Of a stretch of DNA of 37,226 nt, positions 1 to 5,295 are shown one piece after another (position 1 is the first letter of the stretch; each line of letters begins with the position of its first letter). The notes under the pieces were generated by a model. That model saw nothing but the letters and a program-made list of their open reading frames with translations, was not told the origin of the DNA and did not search any database. This DNA is from AP-15 sp035252905 (GTDB lineage: Bacteria > Pseudomonadota > Alphaproteobacteria > ATCC43930 > CGMCC-115725). Where the stretch lies: the NCBI GenBank assembly GCA_035252905.1, contig DATFCQ010000343.1, forward strand, positions 1 through 37,226, given 5' to 3'. Made by a program: the position numbers and the translations under genes.

Positions 1-190
1 GCGGTGCCTAGCGTAGCGTGCGCGACCGCTGCGGGCGGATCGGGTTGGCTCCGAGGCCGCCGCGACGCTCCTGCGCGCAGGAGGTCGCGCCGATGCAGCT
101 CGCCGTCGCCGGCAAGCCGCTCGGTCCCGGCCGGGCGCGGCTGCCGCCGGCGCGCTGAAGCGGGCCGGGGCACATAGGGCGGGTCCGCCG

Positions 191-655
191 ATGGAGATTG
201 CCGATCTGATCACGCCGAGGAGCGTCGTCGCGCAGCTCCGCGCGACCGGCAAGAAGCATGCCTTGCAGGAGCTCGCCAAGCGCGCCGCGGCGCTGACCGG
301 GGCGAGCGACCGGGCGATCTATGACGTTCTCGTCGAGCGCGAACGGCTCGGCACCACCGGAATCGGCAATGGGACCGCGATCCCGCACGGCAAATTGAAA
401 GGGCTCACCCGATTGTACGGGATCTTCGCCCGGCTCGAACGCCCGATCGCGTTCGAAGCGATCGACGATCGGCCGGTCGATCTGATTTTTATGCTGCTGG
501 CGCCGGAGGATGCCGGCACCGACCATCTGACGGCGCTGGCGCGCATTTCCCGGCTGCTGCGGGATCGGGCGATGTGCGAAAAGCTGCGCGGGACCGACAA
601 GGCCGATGCGCTCTATGCGCTGCTGGCCGATTACGCCGCCGGCGACGGAGCCTGA
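191..655 (+). CDS. ptsN: PTS IIA-like nitrogen regulatory protein (EIIA-Ntr)
   Basis: A 154-residue protein covering one complete PTS EIIA type-2 (mannitol/fructose/Ntr) domain. It opens with MEIADLITPRSVV, the usual PtsN start, and the phosphorylatable histidine is His66 in GTAIPHGKLKGL. Members of the family take phosphate from NPr in the nitrogen PTS and act in the cytoplasm as regulators (potassium transport, (p)ppGpp and nitrogen signalling) rather than moving sugar. In many alphaproteobacteria ptsN follows rpoN and hpf, but no hpf end is recognisable in the 190 bases upstream, where I see no supported gene. The ribosome site is weak (GGGCGGG well upstream). A palindromic repeat follows the stop, and the next gene converges. 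Confidence 0.95.
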   Translation: MEIADLITPRSVVAQLRATGKKHALQELAKRAAALTGASDRAIYDVLVERERLGTTGIGNGTAIPHGKLKGLTRLYGIFARLERPIAFEAIDDRPVDLIFMLLAPEDAGTDHLTALARISRLLRDRAMCEKLRGTDKADALYALLADYAAGDGA

Positions 656-662
656 GCAAATT

Positions 663-759
663 CGGCGGAATGCGCTCCGCTTTTCCGCCCTACGGTTCAT
701 GATTCGGTGTCATTTGGTGTAGGGCGGAAAAGCACCGCGCAGCGGGGCGCATTCCGCCG
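663..759. repeat. palindromic intergenic repeat, GGCGGAATGC family copy A
   Basis: Imperfect long inverted repeat filling the space between the convergent ptsN and DUF1150 genes. The outer arms are CGGCGGAAT and ATTCCGCCG. The inner arms are TTTTCCGCCCTAC and its complement GTAGGGCGGAAAA around a short AT-richer centre. The same architecture recurs at 32426-32505, and a shorter version at 11816-11866. It could serve as a bidirectional terminator here. Confidence 0.8.
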
Positions 760-763
760 CCTT

Positions 764-979
764 TCAATGCACGCTCATCGGTTCGAGGTCGTGCTGCCGC
801 AGCATGGCAAAAGCAGTGTCGCGGTCGGAAAGCACGGCGATCGCGGTGCCGTCGGCGGCATGGACCGCATAACCGGCTGTCCCGTCGATGACGACTGCCT
901 TGACATAGGCCATGTCCTGGACTCCGAACAGCGCCAATTCCTGGCGCGACATTTGGCGGATGCGTTCGATTTCGCTCAT
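764..979 (-). CDS. DUF1150 family protein, Hsp20 partner gene
   Basis: A 71-residue protein, start ATG at 979 with an AGGAG ribosome site 7-8 bases upstream. A longer open frame continues upstream but is only antisense shadow of the Hsp20 tail. The sequence (MSEIERIRQMSRQELALFG near the start, then GTAGYAVHAADGTAIAVLSD) fits the alphaproteobacterial DUF1150 family, which typically lies directly after a class-A small heat-shock gene. Function is unknown. The ATG overlaps the Hsp20 stop (ATGA), so translation is probably coupled and the gene should share the heat-inducible leader upstream. No signal peptide or membrane segment is seen, so it is presumably cytosolic. Confidence 0.85.
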   Translation of the reverse strand: MSEIERIRQMSRQELALFGVQDMAYVKAVVIDGTAGYAVHAADGTAIAVLSDRDTAFAMLRQHDLEPMSVH

Positions 980-1458
980 CTTCTCGCCTCCTGGGCGGCG
1001 GTTCCGGAGCCGTCGCTCACGCCGTCCCTGATCTCGCCCTCTCTGATTTCGCCCTCTCTGATTTCGACCGTGCGCACGCGCGGCTCGGGTTCGGGACGCA
1101 CCAGGTCGATGTGCAAGAGCCCGTTGTCGAGCCAAGCGCCGCTGACCTCGATCCCCTCGGCGAGGACAAAGGAGCGCTGGAACTGCCGCGCCGCGATGCC
1201 GCGATGCAAATAGACCCGCGTGCCGTCGTCTTTCTGCTTGCCGCGGACGACGAGCTGGTTGTCCTCGATCGTGATCGACAGATCGCTCATCGTAAAGCCG
1301 GCCACGGCGAGCGTGATGCGCAATGCGTTCTCGCCGAGCTGTTCGACATTGTAAGGAGGGTATCCGTCGCTCGAAATCTTGCTGACCCGGTCGAGCGCGC
1401 GCTCGAAATGCTCGAACCCCAACAGCAGCGGCGAGCTGAACAGCGATACTCGCGACAT
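976..1458 (-). CDS. Small heat-shock protein, Hsp20/IbpA class A
   Basis: A 160-residue alpha-crystallin-type chaperone that binds unfolding proteins in the cytoplasm without ATP. The N-terminal arm opens with MSRVSLFSSPLLLGFEHFERA, a Hyphomicrobiales class-A form. The alpha-crystallin domain spans about residues 35-125, including PYNVEQLGENALRITLAVAGF and the terminal GLLHIDL. The I-x-I-like tail motif is VRTVEI near residue 130. The start at 1458 has GAGGAG at good spacing; an upstream in-frame ATG is ignored because it lies in the promoter region. The tail after residue 132 carries three copies of E-I-R-(E/D)-G encoded by a 15-bp tandem repeat, which is unusual. It overlaps the DUF1150 gene by 4 bp. 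The leader looks like a ROSE thermometer. Confidence 0.95.
   Translation of the reverse strand: MSRVSLFSSPLLLGFEHFERALDRVSKISSDGYPPYNVEQLGENALRITLAVAGFTMSDLSITIEDNQLVVRGKQKDDGTRVYLHRGIAARQFQRSFVLAEGIEVSGAWLDNGLLHIDLVRPEPEPRVRTVEIREGEIREGEIRDGVSDGSGTAAQEARR
1028..1072. repeat. 15-bp tandem repeat in the hsp20 3' end
   Basis: Three consecutive 15-bp units (1028-1042, 1043-1057, 1058-1072). The first two differ by one base and the third diverges only at its end. On the coding (minus) strand they encode repeated EIREG/EIRDG pentapeptides at the C-terminus of Hsp20. The unit is a multiple of three, so copy-number change would keep the frame. Confidence 0.8.
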
Positions 1459-1528
1459 TCGTCTTTCTCCTCGGTGAGCGAGAATACCCGAAGAGGCCCG
1501 CGCGCGGCGCCCGGACGGGTATCGAATG
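1459..1528 (-). promoter_or_regulatory. ROSE-like RNA thermometer in the hsp20 leader
   Basis: In the RNA (minus strand) the bases just before the ATG form a hairpin at 1465-1484. UUCUC, a bulged G and CUC pair around the loop ACC with GAG and GAGAA. This sequesters the Shine-Dalgarno AGGAG. The 5' strand contains UCGCU, matching the ROSE signature UYGCU whose G bulges opposite AGGA. ROSE elements control small heat-shock genes in rhizobia by melting at high temperature. The hairpin is read directly from the sequence; the thermometer role is inferred from motif and position. Confidence 0.75.
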
Positions 1529-1534
1529 CCGTCC

Positions 1535-1563
1535 ATTTGGGAGCGCAGGTGCCGAGAATCAAG
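1535..1563 (-). promoter_or_regulatory. Sigma32 (RpoH)-type promoter for hsp20-DUF1150
   Basis: On the minus strand, CTTGATT (1557-1563) is followed after 15 bases by CCCAAAT (1535-1541). This matches the heat-shock pattern CTTG, 17-18 bases, then a C-rich AT box. It puts the RNA start near 1527, giving a leader of about 70 bases that holds the thermometer hairpin. Confidence 0.65.
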
Positions 1564-1667
1564 CGATTCTCGCGGATTGCGCGAGAGGGCCGGAGCCTCG
1601 GAAGACTTCCGCGACGGTCCGCCCTCGCGTATAAGGAGCCTCTTCGTCGACTGCAGGCGGAAACATC

Positions 1668-2528
1668 ATGTCGAAGGCGCCGTTGGGCTTGTGCCTTATC
1701 GCAGCGCTGCTGTTGTGTGTGAACCTTTTTCTTCCGGCCGCTGCAGAAGCGCGGGCCGGCTTCACCCATGGCGGCGCCCATATGAGCATTGGCAGCCGGG
1801 GCGCGCGCACCCACGAGCCCGGTATCGGGCAGCCCTTGCATAGCTATACCCGCACCCCAGCGCCGGCCTCTGCCGGCCCGACCGCACGCCATTTCTTTTT
1901 GACCGGACTGTTCGGCGGCCTCCTCGGCGCCTTTCTGTTCGGGCATGGCGGGCTCTTCGGGCTCAGCCTCCTGATTGTGCTGGTGTTCCTGCTGTGGAGT
2001 GCGCGCGGGTGGTGGGGACCGCGCCGCAGCGCGGCCTCGGCGACATTGTTCAGCGGCCCGCTGGTCGCGCCGCGCCATGCCGCGCCGGCGCCGCCCGACC
2101 GCGGCCGCGACATCGCACTGCCCGATGCCGATCTCGACGCCTTCCAAAAATTGCATGCGGCGATCCAGGACGCCTGGAGCAACGCCGACCTCGCGCGCCT
2201 CTCGCAGCTTACGACCCCGGAGATGCGGCGCTGGTTTGCCGCGGAGCTCTCCCGCAACGCCACCGAAGGCGTGCGCAACGTCGTGTCCGACGTCGTGCTG
2301 TTGAAAGGCGAATTGAGCGAGAGCTGGGAGGAGGGCGACCGGCAATACGCCACCGCCTATATGCGCTGGCGTGCCTTTGATTACCGGGTCCGGCTCGGGC
2401 GCTCCCCGGGCGACCCCGATTATCTCGTCTCGGGCAGCCCGCGCGTACCGGTCGAGGCCGAGGAGATCTGGACCTTTATGCGCCGCCGCGGCGACCCCTG
2501 GGTAGTGTCGGCGATCCAGCAGGTGTGA
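1668..2528 (+). CDS. TIM44-like domain membrane protein
   Basis: A 286-residue protein. Residues 1-30 form a signal peptide or anchor (LCLIAALLLCVNLFLPAAAEA). A glycine/alanine-rich linker follows, then a strong glycine-rich membrane segment at about residues 75-110 (FLTGLFGGLLGAFLFGHGG and SLLIVLVFLLWSA). The soluble C-terminal domain from about residue 145 contains DAFQKLHAAIQDAWSNADLA, L-T-T-P-E-M and a terminal WVVSAIQQV, the pattern of bacterial TIM44-like proteins in the NTF2-like fold. The bacterial role is poorly defined. The gene stands alone, divergent from hsp20 and converging on hemF with 8 bases between stops. Confidence 0.85.
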   Translation: MSKAPLGLCLIAALLLCVNLFLPAAAEARAGFTHGGAHMSIGSRGARTHEPGIGQPLHSYTRTPAPASAGPTARHFFLTGLFGGLLGAFLFGHGGLFGLSLLIVLVFLLWSARGWWGPRRSAASATLFSGPLVAPRHAAPAPPDRGRDIALPDADLDAFQKLHAAIQDAWSNADLARLSQLTTPEMRRWFAAELSRNATEGVRNVVSDVVLLKGELSESWEEGDRQYATAYMRWRAFDYRVRLGRSPGDPDYLVSGSPRVPVEAEEIWTFMRRRGDPWVVSAIQQV

Positions 2529-2536
2529 GCGGCGGC

Positions 2537-3397
2537 CTACGGCCAGGCGACGAGCGGCGGCAGCGACATCAAAATCGCCTCGACGTCGCCGCCGGTCTTG
2601 AAGCCGAACAAGGTGCCGCGATCGTAGAGCAAGTTGAACTCGACATAGCGGCCCCGGCGCACGAGCTGGTAGCGCCGCTGTTCCGCACCCCACGAAAGCC
2701 GCATGCGGGCGCGCACGATCGCTGGGTAGACAATGAGAAAAGATTCGCCCAAGGCGCGCACAAAGGCGAAGTCACGCTCCCATTCGCCGCTATCGAGATA
2801 ATCGAAAAAGATCCCGCCGGCGCCGCGCGGCTCGCCCCGGTGAGGCAGAAAAAAATATTTGTCGCACCAAGCCTTGAAGCGGGCATAGGCGTCGTGCTCG
2901 TAGCCGGCGCAGGCGGCGGCCAAGGCCGCATGAAATTCGTCAGCAGCATTCTCATCGGGATAGATCGGCGTCAGATCGGCGCCGCCGCCGAACCACGAGC
3001 GGGTCGTAACGATATGGCGGGTGTTGAAATGCGCCGCCGGTATGAGCGGCGAGCACGGATGGGAGACGAGCGAGATCCCGCCCGCCCAGAACCGCGGATC
3101 CTCGGCCGCCCCGGGGATCGCGGCGCGGAATTCGGGCGAGAATTCGCCAAAGGCGGCCGAGACATTGACCCCGATCTTCTCGAACACGCGGCCGTGCATC
3201 AGCGCCATCGTTCCGCCGCCGCCGCCTGGACGCTGCCACTCCCGCCGCACAAAGCGGGCGGGCTGCGGCTGCTCGCCGGCGAATTCATCCTCGATTGCCT
3301 CGAAAGCCGCGACGAGCCGATCGCGCAGCCCGTGGAACCAGGTCTCGGCCCGGCGGCAATGGTCGGGATCGGGCGGGAAGGCGGAGGCCGGAGTCAT
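2537..3397 (-). CDS. hemF: Oxygen-dependent coproporphyrinogen III oxidase
   Basis: A 286-residue aerobic coproporphyrinogen-III oxidase that oxidatively decarboxylates coproporphyrinogen III to protoporphyrinogen IX in haem synthesis, using O2 and no metal or flavin in most family members. Diagnostic stretches are SWFGGGADLTPIYP, the H-x-x-CDKYFFLPHR region, GGIFFDYLDSG and the C-terminal YVEFNLLYDRGT-x-FG. Length is normal for the family. The start at 3397 gives the expected N-terminus (MTPASAFPPDP) but has only a weak ribosome site; an open frame extends further upstream without a better candidate. The neighbours (TIM44-like, glycosyltransferases) are unrelated. Its presence indicates an oxygen-using organism. 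Confidence 0.95.
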   Translation of the reverse strand: MTPASAFPPDPDHCRRAETWFHGLRDRLVAAFEAIEDEFAGEQPQPARFVRREWQRPGGGGGTMALMHGRVFEKIGVNVSAAFGEFSPEFRAAIPGAAEDPRFWAGGISLVSHPCSPLIPAAHFNTRHIVTTRSWFGGGADLTPIYPDENAADEFHAALAAACAGYEHDAYARFKAWCDKYFFLPHRGEPRGAGGIFFDYLDSGEWERDFAFVRALGESFLIVYPAIVRARMRLSWGAEQRRYQLVRRGRYVEFNLLYDRGTLFGFKTGGDVEAILMSLPPLVAWP

Positions 3398-3438
3398 GGT
3401 CTCAGAGTGCGCGCGACGGCGGAGCCGTGCAATGTCTG

Positions 3439-4230
3439 TTATTGCCGCGACGCCGCGCGGACGTCTTCCAGGCTCAGGCCGAAACGGGCGGCGAAAGCGG
3501 CGTCGATCGCCGCGCCTTCGCGGCCGACGGCGCGGGCAAAGTCGCGCCGCCACGCGGCATAGGGACCGTGAATTTCCGAGTGATTCTCGGCAGTGTTGAT
3601 CACATAGCCGCCCGACACCGGTAAGGGCGCCAGCGAGAGGCCATATTCCTGCGCGGCCTCGATCCAGCGGTAATGCTCGTGCAGGATTTGGTAGGGATCG
3701 CGGCGCAGCGGGTCGGGGTCGTCGGGGGCGAGGCGCAGGACCGTGCTCGAACCGCACAGACGATGGAACCCGCCGCAAAAAATCCGCGGATGCGGCAGGG
3801 GCGCGGCACGCAGCGTGCGGAAGTCGACGGCAAAGCCGGTCTCGATCAGACCACCGCTCAGCCGCAGCCCGATCCGGGCGCGGGCGGTGGCGACAAGGCG
3901 CGCGTCGACCCAGTCGTCGGCGTCGAGAAACATCAACAGCCCGCCGCCGCCGTCGCGCACCTGCGCATTGATCGCATATTTTTTGCGCCCGCTGTCGCGG
4001 TTGTCCGCCCGCACCGGCTCGGCCGGCCAATCGGCCTGCAGAAAAGAGAAGCGGGCGTCGAGCGCCGCCCGCGGCCGGTCATGCCCGGCGATGACGACGC
4101 GAAAATCGCGGTCAGTCTGGGCCTGCAATGAGGCCGCCGTCAGAGAGAACAGCGCTTCGATGCGTTCCCAGTCGCGCGCCGCGGCGCGTGCGATCAGCGG
4201 GATGCCGAAGGTGAACGGGATCAGAGACAT
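3439..4230 (-). CDS. Glycosyltransferase, GT-A / rhamnosyltransferase-like
   Basis: A 263-residue predicted GT-A-fold glycosyltransferase. Near the N-terminus are FTFGIPLIARAAARDWERI and a strand FRVVIAGHD. The metal-binding D-x-D is in LLMFLDADDW (Asp103, Asp105). The C-terminal half has short Trp/His-rich helices (HEHYRWIEAAQEYG). It resembles the putative rhamnosyltransferase family, but donor and acceptor cannot be read from sequence. The ATG at 4230 lies 10 bases inside the end of the preceding glycosyltransferase, so the two are surely co-translated. Together they probably modify a surface glycan. A longer open frame upstream is the neighbour's shadow. Confidence 0.75.
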   Translation of the reverse strand: MSLIPFTFGIPLIARAAARDWERIEALFSLTAASLQAQTDRDFRVVIAGHDRPRAALDARFSFLQADWPAEPVRADNRDSGRKKYAINAQVRDGGGGLLMFLDADDWVDARLVATARARIGLRLSGGLIETGFAVDFRTLRAAPLPHPRIFCGGFHRLCGSSTVLRLAPDDPDPLRRDPYQILHEHYRWIEAAQEYGLSLAPLPVSGGYVINTAENHSEIHGPYAAWRRDFARAVGREGAAIDAAFAARFGLSLEDVRAASRQ

Positions 4231-5228
4231 TCCTTCAGCGCGGCGACGTGGCGGCGGTACAAGGCGCAGCAGCGCCGGTGTCCCCGGCGCACTTCGGGAT
4301 CGGCCCATAGATCGCGGAACACCGCGCGCGCCGCCGGTAATTTGGCGGCGATGCTGAAATCGCTCTCATCGTTCTTGTTGAACACGCGCCAGCACTCCTC
4401 CCGCTCCCAAGAGATGTCGAGACCGCCGCCGCGCTGGTGCTTGACCAGGTAATCCTCCCACGAGCGCGTGTTGTAGTGATTGATCTGTGCCAGTTTCCAC
4501 GACACCGTGCCGGGCTCCGACTGCAGAAAACCGCCCCGCGATTCGTCGCAGAAATAGCGCGGCAGAACCGCCCCCGCCCCGTTTACGTAGCAGAGTTCGG
4601 GCAGCCGCTCCGGCCGCGGATAGCGCGGCTGGTGCGGCAATAGCCGGCACTGATAGGCGTCGATCCGGGTGAACAGGGTCTTGAACGACCCGTTGACCGG
4701 ATCGGCTCGCCGCGCCGCCCGGGTGAAACGGCCGGTGACAAAGCCGGGACGCCATTCCCGATGCCCGGAATTGCCGAAGATGCGCCAGTTGATCAGAAAG
4801 GCGGTGGCGTCAGGGACGGCCGCAATCAGATCCGGCACGGCGCCCTCTCCGACATGGATGTTCAGGAACTCGTCGGCATCGAGCACCATCGCCCAGTCCG
4901 CCGCGGCGATGACCGGCAAGCGCTCGGCCCGGGCATAGGCGGCGAGCTGCGGCTTCTCTCCGGGACCGGCCGGATTGCGCAGATGAATGACCGGCGCGCA
5001 GTCCTGCAGCCGATCGAGCAGCTCCGACGAGCCGTCGACGCAATCGTTGGTGCAGATCACGATGTCGGTGAACCCGATCGCCAAATGATAGGCGACCCAT
5101 TCGAGGATGAAGGGGCCCTCGTTGCGCATCGTGGCGACGAGCAGGATGCGGCGCCGGCGCCCCTCGCCGGCGCCGCCGGAAGCGGTCCGGCCGGGGCCGC
5201 AGGACGCGCTGAGCCGTGCAAGACCCAT
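4221..5228 (-). CDS. Glycosyltransferase family 2 (Glyco_tranf_2_4-like)
   Basis: A protein of about 335 residues. The nucleotide-binding start is ILLVATMRNEGPFILEWVAYH (residues 28-48), followed by the D-x-D in WAMVLDADEFLNIH (Asp117/Asp119) and an aromatic acceptor region with INHYNTRSWEDYLVKHQRGG. This is the pattern of bacterial family-2-like enzymes that glycosylate surface polysaccharides or proteins. The ATG at 5228 is the best start, but its ribosome site is poor and the first 27 residues look low-complexity. A GGAAC-16-CGTT match at 5231-5255 lies immediately upstream and may be a stress promoter or chance. It overlaps the next glycosyltransferase by 10 bases and lies 67 bases after polA. 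Confidence 0.8.
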   Translation of the reverse strand: MGLARLSASCGPGRTASGGAGEGRRRRILLVATMRNEGPFILEWVAYHLAIGFTDIVICTNDCVDGSSELLDRLQDCAPVIHLRNPAGPGEKPQLAAYARAERLPVIAAADWAMVLDADEFLNIHVGEGAVPDLIAAVPDATAFLINWRIFGNSGHREWRPGFVTGRFTRAARRADPVNGSFKTLFTRIDAYQCRLLPHQPRYPRPERLPELCYVNGAGAVLPRYFCDESRGGFLQSEPGTVSWKLAQINHYNTRSWEDYLVKHQRGGGLDISWEREECWRVFNKNDESDFSIAAKLPAARAVFRDLWADPEVRRGHRRCCALYRRHVAALKECL

Positions 5229-5295
5229 CTTGCGCGAACGGGAAGCCGGGAGGGATGTTCCGACCGCCTCCGGGACGGAGCCGGTCGAGACGAGA

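Noticed and set aside
1..190. End of hpf or another gene before ptsN
   Set aside because: Frames here encode only Arg/Gly/Ala-rich sequence with no similarity to the end of hibernation factor; left unannotated.
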